A stretch of 64,000 nt of DNA, from the NCBI RefSeq assembly GCF_017168235.1, contig NZ_JABFAO010000004.1, forward strand, positions 841,895 to 905,894, given 5' to 3'. Made by a program: the position numbers and the translations under genes. This DNA is from Rhodococcus sp. KRD197 (GTDB taxonomy: Bacteria > Actinomycetota > Actinomycetes > Mycobacteriales > Mycobacteriaceae). The notes under the pieces were generated by a model that had not been told where the DNA came from, did no database searches, and saw only the letters and a list, made by a program, of their open reading frames with translations. Shown here in pieces: positions 8,476 to 16,324 of the stretch. The number at the start of each line of letters is the position of its first letter. Positions within the stretch are counted from its first letter, which is position 1.

Positions 8476-9443
8476 TGACATCCGAAGCCGTCAGGGGGCG
8501 GCCCAGCGCGGCGCGGCTCACCCGAACTCCGTCGATAGTGGACCGGCTTCGCGACGCCGACTCCACCAAGATCCCATTCTCGGTCGAATTCTCACCGCCC
8601 AGAGACGAGGCCGCGGAGGCCAGGCTGTGGCGGGCTGTTCGCGAGTTCGAACAGATGCAACCGGCATTCGTCTCCATGACGTACGGAGCCGGCGGGTCGA
8701 CCCGTGACCGCACTGTTCGGGTCACCGGGCAGATCGCCGAGGAGACCACGCTGTTGCCCGTGGCGCACCTGACCGCGGTGTCCCATAGCGTCGCCGAGTT
8801 GCGGTCGATGGTCGGCGCCTACGCGGACCGCGGAATCTCCAACGTCCTTGTCCTGCGCGGGGACCCGCCCGGTGATCCGCTGGGACACTGGGAGAAGCAC
8901 CCGGACGGGGTCGAGTACGCCGAGGAATTGGTCCGTCTGGTCCGCGAGCTGGGCGATTTCCATGTCGGCGTCGCCTCGTTCCCCCAGGGGCACTACCGCG
9001 CGATCGACCTGGAACAGGACACCAGAGTTCTCGTCGACAAGCTGCGCGCGGGCGCCGAATACTCCATCACCCAGATGTTTTTCGATGTGGACGACTATCT
9101 GAGGTTGCGGGACCGCGTGGTGGCGTGCGATCCCGAGGAGGGAGCGAAGCCGATCATTCCCGAGATCATGCCGATAACCTCGCTGCGAACGGTTCGTCGG
9201 GCGCTCGCGCTGTCGGGTTCTGCTCTACCCCGCGAGATCGACGATCGTTTCACGGCCGCAGCGGGTACCGGTCCGGAGGAAGATCGCGCGGCTGTTCGCG
9301 AGGTGGGTATCGAATTGGCGACGTCGATGGGCGAGCGGCTCATCGCCGAGGGTGCTCCGGCGCTGCACTTCATCACACTGAACTTCGCGCGGGCGACTCG
9401 CGAGGTTCTCACCAATCTCGGTGTCTGCGAAGCTCGGGTCTGA
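8475..9443 (+). CDS. metF: Methylenetetrahydrofolate reductase
   Basis: A 322-residue TIM-barrel flavoenzyme of the MetF family that reduces 5,10-methylene-THF to 5-methyl-THF for methionine synthesis. Typical elements: FSVEFSPPRDE with the catalytic Glu, VSMTYGAGGSTRDRT, VLVLRGDPPGD, GVASFPQGH, TQMFFDVDDY and PIIPEIMPI. The GTG at 8475 is six bases after a TATGAT box, indicating a leaderless transcript; a longer upstream frame is discarded. It separates the two carotenoid gene runs. Its stop is only 5 bases from the convergent cruG stop, leaving no room for a terminator between them. Confidence 0.94.
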   Translation: MTSEAVRGRPSAARLTRTPSIVDRLRDADSTKIPFSVEFSPPRDEAAEARLWRAVREFEQMQPAFVSMTYGAGGSTRDRTVRVTGQIAEETTLLPVAHLTAVSHSVAELRSMVGAYADRGISNVLVLRGDPPGDPLGHWEKHPDGVEYAEELVRLVRELGDFHVGVASFPQGHYRAIDLEQDTRVLVDKLRAGAEYSITQMFFDVDDYLRLRDRVVACDPEEGAKPIIPEIMPITSLRTVRRALALSGSALPREIDDRFTAAAGTGPEEDRAAVREVGIELATSMGERLIAEGAPALHFITLNFARATREVLTNLGVCEARV

Positions 9444-9448
9444 CACCC

Positions 9449-10621
9449 TCAGACTTCTGTCGTCAGCGGTCTGCCCTTCCACGTGGTGGTGCCCAGGCGG
9501 TGGCGGCGAAACGACTCGATAGTGAGTGCGCCATAGATCGCCACGGACACCGGGTGCGCGGTCGCGCGAGCGACGGTCCGCAGCGAGGGTGTCGAGCCAC
9601 CCGATTCCGCGTACCCCGCCGCGACGCGCGAGGAGACCGCGGCGCAGTATCCGAGCAGCCCCCATCGGCGCGTCGCTCCGGACCCGAAAAGTGCGGCTGC
9701 CGGCGGCAGGAGATAGATGACGCTGATCGCGCCGAGAAGCGAAGCAGACCCGAAAGAACCCCCGAACGCGTTCCACAACCACCGCGTGTACCCGTCACGC
9801 ACCGCAGGCCAGCCGTCGTACATGCGACATCGGACGAATTCTCCACCGGCAACGAGAACTGTGCGTCGGCCCTGTCGCCGGAGCGCGCGAGCGATGTCGA
9901 GGTCCTCGGTCGGGCTCCCAGCCACCGAAACGTGCCCGCCGATCGATCGATACGCGTTCGCGTCGAACATCATGAACTGACCGCACGCCACCACAGTGGA
10001 CGGGCGTGTCGACGCGTCGGCTGCTCGTATCGGAAGTGTCGACATCCAGGAAAAGCTCAGGAGCGGTTGTACAAGGGATTCGACAAGCGTGCCGGACAGT
10101 TGCCGCGGCCAGGGGCATAGCAGCGAGGCTCCGCTGGACCGAAGGGCCGAGGCTACGGATGCGACGGCATGGCTGTCGAGACGGACGTCCGCGTCGACGA
10201 ATGCGATGTAGTCGACGCTGCCACGGTCGAACGCGCGTTCCGCGAGGATTCGGCATGCGGCGGCTTTGCCGGTCCAGCCCGGGGGTGGGTCCGTATCCGA
10301 ACGGATCAGTTCGAATCGAGGATCCGCCGCCACCGCTCGTTCGGCGAGTGCGAAGGTGTCGTCGGTGGATCCGTCGTCGAGTACGAACACCTCGAGGTCG
10401 GGGCACCGTGCCTGTGCCCTGAGATCGACCAGAAGTGCTGGGAGATTTTCTCTTTCGTTCCGGGCCGGGATGCAGATCGCGACGCTTTCGGGAGCGTCCG
10501 TCCGCGGCGGCGTGAGTCGGCGCATCGTGGTCGCATTGACGACCGAGAGCGCTGCGGATACCCCTGCTAGTACTGCGCCCGCTGCTGTCAGGCGTCGGAT
10601 GACATCGGACGTGGCGCTCAC
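9449..10621 (-). CDS. cruG: Carotenoid glycosyltransferase, CruG type (GT2)
   Basis: A 390-residue membrane-associated family 2 glycosyltransferase. The GT-A core shows VAICIPARNERENLPALL, the DDGSTDDT loop, the metal-binding FVDADVRL, and ASTRPSTVVACGQFMMF followed by SPTEDLDIARALRRQG (ED acid). Hydrophobic segments lie at both ends. By analogy with CruG it should attach a sugar to the hydroxyl created by CruF. The GTG start at 10621 overlaps the lppM stop by four bases (GTGA), so translation is coupled. Sugar donor and exact substrate are not deducible. Confidence in GT2 is high; CruG function is inferred from the crtO-cruF neighbourhood. Confidence 0.82.
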   Translation of the reverse strand: MSATSDVIRRLTAAGAVLAGVSAALSVVNATTMRRLTPPRTDAPESVAICIPARNERENLPALLVDLRAQARCPDLEVFVLDDGSTDDTFALAERAVAADPRFELIRSDTDPPPGWTGKAAACRILAERAFDRGSVDYIAFVDADVRLDSHAVASVASALRSSGASLLCPWPRQLSGTLVESLVQPLLSFSWMSTLPIRAADASTRPSTVVACGQFMMFDANAYRSIGGHVSVAGSPTEDLDIARALRRQGRRTVLVAGGEFVRCRMYDGWPAVRDGYTRWLWNAFGGSFGSASLLGAISVIYLLPPAAALFGSGATRRWGLLGYCAAVSSRVAAGYAESGGSTPSLRTVARATAHPVSVAIYGALTIESFRRHRLGTTTWKGRPLTTEV

Positions 10622-11316
10622 GCAGACGAGTCGCGGCGCCGCACGGGGGGATTGCGGTTGACCCACGCCATTGCTCCGACGATTGCAGCGACACCGATGG
10701 TCACTCCGCCTACGATTCCGGCCCAGCCGGCGAAACTGCGCGTATTGGGGTCGGGGTAGTTGACCTCGGCACGCATCGCGGTGATTTCTCCCGGGGGGAG
10801 CTTCCACGTGATGATGTTGTCGCCTTCACGAGTCCCGTTCGTCGTTCCGATACGTGCAGGAAAAGCGATGGTGAATTGAACATCGGAACCCTGAGTCGGG
10901 ACCGACTGCAGGTCGGCATTGCCATCGAGGCTGACGGTGTCGCCGGAGCGCTGGAAGATCAACTGGAAGCTGCCCACCGCCTGGTCGGACATCGACCCGA
11001 GCGTCTGCACATCGCCGAACGTCAGATCGTCGAATCTGGCTTCGCTGCCGACGTAACCGTCCTGCCGATACTCGGAGACGCGGATCTTGTTCGCGAGAGT
11101 GGACGGCGGCGTGAGCGTGGGTCCGGTGTCGGTGTCCGAGGTGGGAATCGTCGCGGCGATTATCTGTCCGGACACTCGGTCGTCGGCCGACACACCCATC
11201 GAGACCTGGGCGCGCAGGCACCCGGTCAACAGGGGAGCGAGGAGCAACGCCAGGGTGAGCGCGGACAGAAGCCGGCGATGGTTGCGGGACCTGCTTTCAC
11301 GGGTTGTCGACTGCAC
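10618..11316 (-). CDS. lppM: LppM-family lipoprotein
   Basis: A 232-residue protein with a signal peptide (RRLLSALTLALLLAPLLTGC; lipobox LLTGC) and one C-terminal membrane helix (WAGIVGGVTIGVAAIVGAMAWV). The body is rich in beta-type sequence. It matches the LppM family (Rv2171), described in M. tuberculosis as a lipid-binding protein affecting lipoglycan exposure and phagosome traffic. The GTG at 11316 is the only sensible start; the upstream extension runs through cruF. It lies 44 bases after cruF and overlaps the cruG start, so it appears to be co-translated with carotenoid genes. Synteny with Rv2171-metF suggests an ancestral neighbour now enclosed by the pigment operon. Confidence 0.85.
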   Translation of the reverse strand: MQSTTRESRSRNHRRLLSALTLALLLAPLLTGCLRAQVSMGVSADDRVSGQIIAATIPTSDTDTGPTLTPPSTLANKIRVSEYRQDGYVGSEARFDDLTFGDVQTLGSMSDQAVGSFQLIFQRSGDTVSLDGNADLQSVPTQGSDVQFTIAFPARIGTTNGTREGDNIITWKLPPGEITAMRAEVNYPDPNTRSFAGWAGIVGGVTIGVAAIVGAMAWVNRNPPVRRRDSSA

Positions 11317-11360
11317 AGCGACATCGTGCCAGACAGTGCGCGTAGAGCTGTCGGTGGCGC

Positions 11361-12209
11361 TCAGACAGAGGCTGAGCCGGCGCGTCGGCGATCGACGATC
11401 AGCGAACGCAGGACAGGTATCCCGACCACTCCCATCACGACAAACCCGTATATGGCCGAGTAGTGCATCTCTCCGCCGGAGAGGAGGACGGCGTGTGCGA
11501 AGGCGGACCCGAGCCAGGTCCACATGAACAATACGATGGGGACGGTATCGGATCCGGTCCCAGCGTGCGTGGCGGTTTCCGTAGCGGTGGATTCGATCGG
11601 GGTTCGCAGCAGCAGTCGGGTGGCTGCCTCGATGATCGACGCCATGAGGAGCGAAACCAGAAACCAGCCGAGGTAGTTGCTCATCGGTATCGACGGGATG
11701 CCGGGCAAACCGGGGATGGGTGTCGTCCATGTCCAGTGGCCGTCGGTGACCATCTGCGTGTCGAGATACAGGTCCCAGCCCACCATCGACACCGCGGTGA
11801 GGGCAATACGTCGCACGGACATGTTCATCGGCGACCTCTGTCTGCGTTGCAGAAGGAAAGTCACCGTGCACCAGATCGGATAGAAGCCCGCGGTCCAGGC
11901 AAACGGAATGACGGCGGGAATGCCGAAGACCTCGGGTCCGAGGCGTCCGGTGGAATAGAAGTAGCTGCCGAAGGGGAAGCCGGTCGCTGTACCGATTATC
12001 TCGGAGGCGAGGCCGAGGCCGGCAGTGCCGCAGGCCATCACCGCAGCCCACCATGGTCCCCGGGTCAGCACGGCGTGGGTGACGGCAGTTGCCGCCAAGA
12101 ATCCGACGACGGCCACGGTGACCATATCTCGGGTACTTCCGCTCACGAGCGGATACACGATCTGTGCTCCGATCGCGCCCGCAGCGAGTGCTATCACTAG
12201 TTTGTTCAT
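11361..12209 (-). CDS. cruF: Carotenoid 1',2'-hydratase, CruF type
   Basis: A 282-residue integral membrane protein of the CruF/DUF422 family, which adds water to the psi end of gamma-carotene or lycopene-type carotenoids to give a tertiary 1'-hydroxyl. Characteristic motifs are GFPFGSYFYS, FGIPAVIPFAW, WDLYLDTQMV and PMSNYLGWF. About seven membrane segments are visible. The ATG at 12209 overlaps the crtO stop (ATGA); an in-frame ATG at 12230 is the alternative. The product would be the acceptor for the glycosyltransferase two genes downstream. The hydratase assignment rests on family knowledge from cyanobacteria and Deinococcus. Confidence 0.87.
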   Translation of the reverse strand: MNKLVIALAAGAIGAQIVYPLVSGSTRDMVTVAVVGFLAATAVTHAVLTRGPWWAAVMACGTAGLGLASEIIGTATGFPFGSYFYSTGRLGPEVFGIPAVIPFAWTAGFYPIWCTVTFLLQRRQRSPMNMSVRRIALTAVSMVGWDLYLDTQMVTDGHWTWTTPIPGLPGIPSIPMSNYLGWFLVSLLMASIIEAATRLLLRTPIESTATETATHAGTGSDTVPIVLFMWTWLGSAFAHAVLLSGGEMHYSAIYGFVVMGVVGIPVLRSLIVDRRRAGSASV

Positions 12210-13822
12210 CGGCGTCGGGCACCGATCCATCGACGGAATCGACCTGCGCCGGCGTCGGCGAGAGCCAACCTCGCGGCGTTACGGCCACTCGCGGCCATCA
12301 CGCCACCGCCGGGATGTGTCGAAGCGCCGGTGAGGTACAAGCCGGGCGCGCCGGGAACGCGGTGCTGCGACAACTGCGGGATGGGGCGCCACATCATCAT
12401 CTGGTCCAAGGACATCTCCACGTGCATGATGTTGCCTCCGACCATTCCCAATTCCCGTTCGATATCGGCGGGTGACTGTACGTGGCGGTGCAGAATCGAA
12501 CGTTGGAAACCCGGGGCAGCGGCTTCCACCTGGTCGACGATGCGGTCGGCCTCGATTTCGGCCAGATCGGTCGGGTCCACCCTGTCGGAGCTGCTTCGCC
12601 ATTGCCGGCTGCCGGTCAGAGTGTGTGGCTGCCACTGCGACCACAGCGAGATCTGATGCTCACCCTCCGGGGCCACACTGGGATCGATCGAAGTGAAGGA
12701 CATGGCTAGGACAGCCGGCGTGGTGGGTAGCTCGCCGGTGAGCGCACACGCATGCGCCATCCTCAGTTGGGCTCGATCTCGGACAAGCAGTTGCAGGCCG
12801 GACGTCGCGGACAGCGTCGACGGTGCATTCGGGTACTGGGGGAGGGCATCGGTGGCGAGGCGGACAGCCATTCCGATGCCGGGCCCGACCCGAATGCCGC
12901 GCCGCCATGTGTCGATCTGGCGTGGGTTGTGCCCACCTGCCTCCAGAAGTTTCAGTGTGGTCAGGATGTGGCAGCCAGCGACGACCATCCTGCTGCGCAC
13001 GGTTCGGCCGGAGGCGGTACGTGTCGTCCACGCCTGTTCCGACGGGGTCAGCGCTTCGACCGCGTCGCCCGCGGTGACGCGTCCACCGCGGGATCGAAGT
13101 CTGGAGGCGAGAGCATCGGTCAGCACGCCGCTGCCACCGATGGCCCGCCCCGGCGGCAGCGTATGCATGAGAGCGGCGAATCCGACCATCGGTGCGGTCC
13201 CTGGTTCGGACATCGGGGGACCGGACTGCGCCCCGAACCATGCCAGAGCAGCCTTCAGGCGCTCGGAGGAGAACGTCTCGTCCAGCAGTGCATCACCGCT
13301 GGTGATGAATTCTCGCGACAGTGCGCTACCACCGCTCGGGGCATCCAATCCCCAGAACGACCGGAGCAGATTGGGGCCGGTGGGCGCACCGGAGAAGGCC
13401 CGCATCGTTCGGACGCTTCTCGGTCCCCACTTGTCGACGAAATTTCGGTACGCGCGTGCGTCCTGCGACCCGCACGCCTGCGCTATGGACGAGCACGTAG
13501 CGTCCAGATCGCGTCGAAACACCAGCGGCGGTTCGTCGGTTCCCGGCGCACCCGGTGCGAACGCCCACGGATCGCACTCGACGTAGCGCAATCCGTGTTC
13601 GGCCAATTCCAATTCCTCGATCACTCCGGTGTGCCGGATCATGATGTGGGCAGAAGAACCTCGATCCACCTGGTGACCCGGAAAGCGTTCGACCGAGGAC
13701 ACCCCGCCGCCGATGATCGTGTCCCCTTCCAGTACTTCCACCGACAACCCTGCGTCAGCGAGATAGCAGGCCGAGGTGAGGGCGTTGTGGCCAGATCCCA
13801 CAACTACAGCGTCGATCACCAC
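12206..13822 (-). CDS. crtO: CrtO-type carotene ketolase
   Basis: A 538-residue FAD oxidoreductase related to CrtI. The N terminus has DAVVVGSGHNALTSACYLADAG and LEGDTIIGGGVSS; the C terminus has GLYLTGASTHPGGGVMAASGRNAAR. It closely resembles the Rhodococcus CrtO ketolase as I remember it (for example WFGAQSGPPMSEPGTAPMVGF and MSLDQMMMWRP). That enzyme introduces a 4-keto group into beta-ionone rings, giving canthaxanthin or 4-keto-gamma-carotene. The start is GTG at 13822 without a clear Shine-Dalgarno, possibly leaderless. It heads the coupled run crtO-cruF-lppM-cruG. The lycopene cyclase needed before ketolation is not in the window. Confidence 0.88.
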   Translation of the reverse strand: MVIDAVVVGSGHNALTSACYLADAGLSVEVLEGDTIIGGGVSSVERFPGHQVDRGSSAHIMIRHTGVIEELELAEHGLRYVECDPWAFAPGAPGTDEPPLVFRRDLDATCSSIAQACGSQDARAYRNFVDKWGPRSVRTMRAFSGAPTGPNLLRSFWGLDAPSGGSALSREFITSGDALLDETFSSERLKAALAWFGAQSGPPMSEPGTAPMVGFAALMHTLPPGRAIGGSGVLTDALASRLRSRGGRVTAGDAVEALTPSEQAWTTRTASGRTVRSRMVVAGCHILTTLKLLEAGGHNPRQIDTWRRGIRVGPGIGMAVRLATDALPQYPNAPSTLSATSGLQLLVRDRAQLRMAHACALTGELPTTPAVLAMSFTSIDPSVAPEGEHQISLWSQWQPHTLTGSRQWRSSSDRVDPTDLAEIEADRIVDQVEAAAPGFQRSILHRHVQSPADIERELGMVGGNIMHVEMSLDQMMMWRPIPQLSQHRVPGAPGLYLTGASTHPGGGVMAASGRNAARLALADAGAGRFRRWIGARRR

Positions 13823-13893
13823 TCCAGGCTATAGGTCTTCCGCGACGGGTCGGCTGTGGTGTTGGAAGGGCGCCGGTGTTGGAACAGCAGGCG

Positions 13894-14487
13894 CTATTCG
13901 AACGGCAGGACGCGTCCGAGCACTGCGAAGGGGCGACGGTCACCGGCGAACGTGAAGTCGCGGAGGACGTCCTCGAAACCGAGCCGACGGTAGAGTCGCC
14001 AAGCTCGGTTGTCCTCACCGGCGACCTCGGGAGTGGACAGCAGCACGTTTTTTTCCGTGCGTCCGGCCAGCAGTCGGCGCGTCAGGGCGCTACCGAGGCC
14101 ATGCCCCTGAGCGTCCGGTCGGACGTGCAACTCGGTGAGCTCGAAGTAGTCGGACAGAACTGCGTCGATGTACTCGTTGCTTTTTCCCGAACGACGCAGG
14201 CCGTCGCGGACCTGCTGATTCCACCATTGGTGGGGCGCTCCACGATATCCGTAGGCAATCGCCACGAGAGGGCTCTCGGGTGTGGGCAGGACTGCGCCGA
14301 CACCGCGCCAGCCCGGCCGAAGGACGTGCTCGGACCACATCGGCGCGCGGTGGTACTCGGTGCCCTGCGGGTAGCCCATCGCCTCGACGTAGATCGACAG
14401 CGCTTCAGGCAGTCTTCGGCGGATTTCCTGGGCTGACAGGTCGACCAGGTGGGGGGTCGGTTCCGCTTCGGTGGCGACTGTTCTCAA
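13894..14487 (-). CDS. GNAT family N-acetyltransferase (Rv2170 type)
   Basis: A 197-residue acetyltransferase. The acetyl-CoA motif is LHVRPDAQGHGLGSALTRRLLAG (R/QxxGxG/A: QGHGLG), with a following LYRRLGFEDV typical of GNAT enzymes. Length and position agree with Rv2170, near lppM and metF. The substrate is unknown. The start is taken as TTG at 14487 with AAGGA four bases upstream; the frame is open much further but lacks signals. It is 71 bases upstream of crtO on the same strand and divergent from the HEPN gene; the SOS box at 14533-14548 lies 46 bases upstream of its start and could affect it as well. Confidence 0.82.
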   Translation of the reverse strand: MRTVATEAEPTPHLVDLSAQEIRRRLPEALSIYVEAMGYPQGTEYHRAPMWSEHVLRPGWRGVGAVLPTPESPLVAIAYGYRGAPHQWWNQQVRDGLRRSGKSNEYIDAVLSDYFELTELHVRPDAQGHGLGSALTRRLLAGRTEKNVLLSTPEVAGEDNRAWRLYRRLGFEDVLRDFTFAGDRRPFAVLGRVLPFE

Positions 14488-14494
14488 CCTTTCC

Positions 14495-14525
14495 TTGACT
14501 ACTTGTCGGTGGGCGCAGCTATATT
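14495..14525 (+). promoter_or_regulatory. Predicted promoter of the HEPN gene
   Basis: TTGACT at 14495-14500 and TATATT at 14520-14525 (spacer 19; CTATAT one base earlier gives 18) form a near-consensus housekeeping promoter. Transcription would start about 14532, right at the edge of the LexA-type box. The -35 overlaps the start region of the divergent GNAT gene. Confidence 0.55.
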
Positions 14526-14532
14526 GAATATG

Positions 14533-14548
14533 TCGAACGGATGTTCGA
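14533..14548. promoter_or_regulatory. Perfect LexA (SOS) box
   Basis: The sequence TCGAACGGATGTTCGA is a perfect palindrome of the actinobacterial/Gram-positive SOS-box form TCGAAC-N4-GTTCGA. It lies directly downstream of a near-consensus -10 and 128 bases before the ATG of the HEPN gene, a position that would block initiation until LexA is cleaved after DNA damage. No other perfect copy was noticed in the window, including upstream of dinB and dnaE1. Confidence 0.8.
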
Positions 14549-14676
14549 TGTCGGCGATCCGGCGAAGTCTCGAGGGAAGCGAGGGTTCGCCGGGTTCCGA
14601 CCTTAGAGCGTCGTCGAGGGCCGGGCGTGGCGAAAACGCGGTCGACAACGGCGAATCGATCGGGAGGTGTTCGAGT

Positions 14677-15126
14677 ATGGCAACACAAGGTCTCCGCGCC
14701 GGAGTTCGTCCGCCGGTGTCGCCGCGCGCCAGGCTGCTTCTCGGTCGAGCGGATGCGTTCTTGTCCGGTTCGATAGGCGCAGCTACTGCATCGGACCAGT
14801 TTCTCGACTGCTACACCGCTGCGTTGCGTGGGGCCGCCGCAGTGATCGAGGCCGCGCCGATCTCGACGGCACGAGCGCGTTCGCGGAATGCGTGGGTGTT
14901 GTTGACCAAGGCAGCGCCCGAACTGGAAGCGTGGGCGGAGTACTTCTCCGGCTACTCGGCAACACGGGCAGCGGTTCTCGCAGGACTGTCGAGGTCGATC
15001 GACCTCGACATGGCTGACGATTTCTATCGCCAGGTAGGGCGGTTCCTGCACGTGGTCGAGGAATATATCGGGGCGGATTCCCGCCTCGACCCTGTCGGCG
15101 CCCATCCGCGCTCGATGACCGCGTGA
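14677..15126 (+). CDS. HEPN-domain protein, SAV_6107 family
   Basis: A 149-residue all-helical protein of the SAV_6107 HEPN family. The helix containing R118-QVGRFL-H125 fits the RX4-6H motif that forms the active site in HEPN ribonucleases, although catalysis is not proven for this family. The ATG at 14677 has GGGAGG nine bases upstream. The leader is about 145 bases long and begins at a perfect SOS box, so expression should follow DNA damage. No cognate antitoxin is adjacent; the divergent gene is a GNAT acetyltransferase. It has no membrane segment or signal. The family name is a recollection from sequence appearance; I regard the HEPN call as likely rather than certain. Confidence 0.72.
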   Translation: MATQGLRAGVRPPVSPRARLLLGRADAFLSGSIGAATASDQFLDCYTAALRGAAAVIEAAPISTARARSRNAWVLLTKAAPELEAWAEYFSGYSATRAAVLAGLSRSIDLDMADDFYRQVGRFLHVVEEYIGADSRLDPVGAHPRSMTA

Positions 15127-15291
15127 GAGGGCGCATTGCACCGAAAACGGAGCGGTAACGTGGTCGAAGCGCCGCCCTCGGGCCGGATCGCGGACCGAAT
15201 CCGGTGGCGGTCCGGACCCCAGCGCAGGGACTCTTCGAACATTCTCAGGAACACATCGACCGAGTAGGTGGTAAGCGGGCGATTCTGCTCG

Positions 15292-15297
15292 TATTAT
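15292..15297 (+). promoter_or_regulatory. Predicted -10 box of the DUF3040 gene
   Basis: TATTAT sits 82 bases before the GTG at 15380. The matching -35 (TGGTAA, 15269-15274) is weak. The remaining 130 bases after the HEPN gene hold GC-rich inverted repeats without a U-tract. Confidence 0.3.
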
Positions 15298-15379
15298 CAA
15301 CGGTAGGTAGCCGCCAAGGTCAGCTTCCCGTCGTTTCGCACCCGAAATGACTTTCAATATCTGTGCAGGGGGAGGTACC

Positions 15380-15832
15380 GTGCCACTCTCCGAGCACGAG
15401 CAGCGCATGCTCGATCAGATCGAGAGCGCTCTCTACGCCGAGGATCCCAAGTTCGCCTCTCACGTGAGAAGCGGCCGTATGCGTACGGCGACGAGCAAGC
15501 GGCGCTTTCAAGCGATCGCGCTGTTCGTATTGGGGCTTGTTCTTCTCGTTTCCGGTGTGGCTATTCCATTCCAGCCCGGCGGGTTCCCGGTGATCAGTCT
15601 TGTCGGATTCGCGTTCATGTTCGGCGCCGGGGTTCTGTATCTGCTCGGTGGCCCCCGCGGCGGTGCGTCTGCCTCCGAGGAGGACACGGCGTCGGGCGAA
15701 AGCTCGGGCACTGCGGCCGCAGGTCCTGGGAAACGCAGCAGTTCGGGACAAAAGTCGAAGCCGGGCCGCAAGGGCGGCAGTTTCACTTCGCGAATGGAAG
15801 ATCGGTTCCGGCGGCGGTTCGAACAGGAGTGA
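15380..15832 (+). CDS. DUF3040 membrane protein (Rv2169c type)
   Basis: A 150-residue membrane protein of the DUF3040 family, which is conserved just upstream of mraZ in actinobacteria. The N terminus MPLSEHEQRMLDQIESALYAEDPKFA is the family signature. Two membrane helices follow (about residues 46-64 and 70-90), then a charged, Ser/Lys/Arg-rich tail. GTG at 15380 is preceded by GGGGGAGG. Function is unknown; the position suggests a link to envelope growth. A clear intrinsic terminator lies 121 bases downstream. Confidence 0.85.
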   Translation: MPLSEHEQRMLDQIESALYAEDPKFASHVRSGRMRTATSKRRFQAIALFVLGLVLLVSGVAIPFQPGGFPVISLVGFAFMFGAGVLYLLGGPRGGASASEEDTASGESSGTAAAGPGKRSSSGQKSKPGRKGGSFTSRMEDRFRRRFEQE

Positions 15833-15954
15833 ACTCGATGAGCGGTGACGGGGTCCGAAGGGCTACGGCACCACTCGTCATCACATACAACGTGCGCTCG
15901 TCCCCCAAAGGTCGAGCGTCACTACAAGTTTGATCGTCACTATTCTGATTGTCG

Positions 15955-15988
15955 AAGCGGCGTCTACCACACGGTAGGCGCCGCTTTT
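15955..15988 (+). terminator. Intrinsic terminator after the DUF3040 gene
   Basis: A 14-base stem (AAGCGGCGTCTACC pairing with GGTAGGCGCCGCTT, one G-U pair), a four-base loop ACAC and a terminal TTTT. It ends the upstream transcript and insulates the mraZ cluster. The opposite strand lacks the U-tract. Confidence 0.85.
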
Positions 15989-16040
15989 GCATGCGCTGGC
16001 TGAATTCCTGCAAGTCATAGATCGGGCTCGTGCCGGCTGA

Positions 16041-16100
16041 GGTTCCCCACTCTCACCCACTCGATCGGTGGTGGCACCGCCGATCCCCACTTCCCCCCAC
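16041..16100 (-). promoter_or_regulatory. Inverted, helically phased GTGGG boxes (candidate second MraZ site)
   Basis: On the minus strand GTGGG motifs begin at 16050, 16060, 16090 and 16100: two pairs spaced 10 bases apart and the pairs offset by 30 bases, all on one helical face. The boxes (for example GTGGGGAACC and GTGGGGGGAA) resemble the plus-strand repeats next to mraZ. A further minus-strand box is at 16224-16215. Confidence 0.45.
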
Positions 16101-16294
16101 TGATCTTGCATGCCGAATTGCATCGAGTGAGATCCTGGCTTTCACCTGGGGTTTTGCACCTCGACTGCGGTCCGATGTCCTTCGCTGGTTCGCGGCGGTG
16201 CGCATGTCGCAGAATTCTTCCCCACTGTCTTCCACGCGCTCGACCTGGAGTTTTATGATGATAGTTCGAGAAAAGTGCGCTGGCGGGATTGTAT

Positions 16295-16324
16295 GTGGGG
16301 GAAAGTGGGGTAAAGTGGTGGAAG
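16295..16324 (+). promoter_or_regulatory. MraZ operator: three 10-base direct repeats
   Basis: GTGGGGGAAA, GTGGGGTAAA and GTGGTGGAAG stand head to tail 23-52 bases before the mraZ start, and a further GTGGG overlaps the ribosome binding site (16333-16337). MraZ proteins are known to bind short G-rich direct repeats (TGGGA type in E. coli, AAAGTG type in mycoplasma) spaced about one helical turn, so autoregulation of the dcw operon is expected. A candidate -10, TATGAT, is at 16254-16259, but its -35 is poor. Confidence 0.7.

Noticed and set aside
15839-15934. A 31-codon ATG frame after the DUF3040 gene
   Set aside because: It lacks a ribosome binding site, has no hydrophobic or structured character and ends before the terminator; chance is the simpler explanation.
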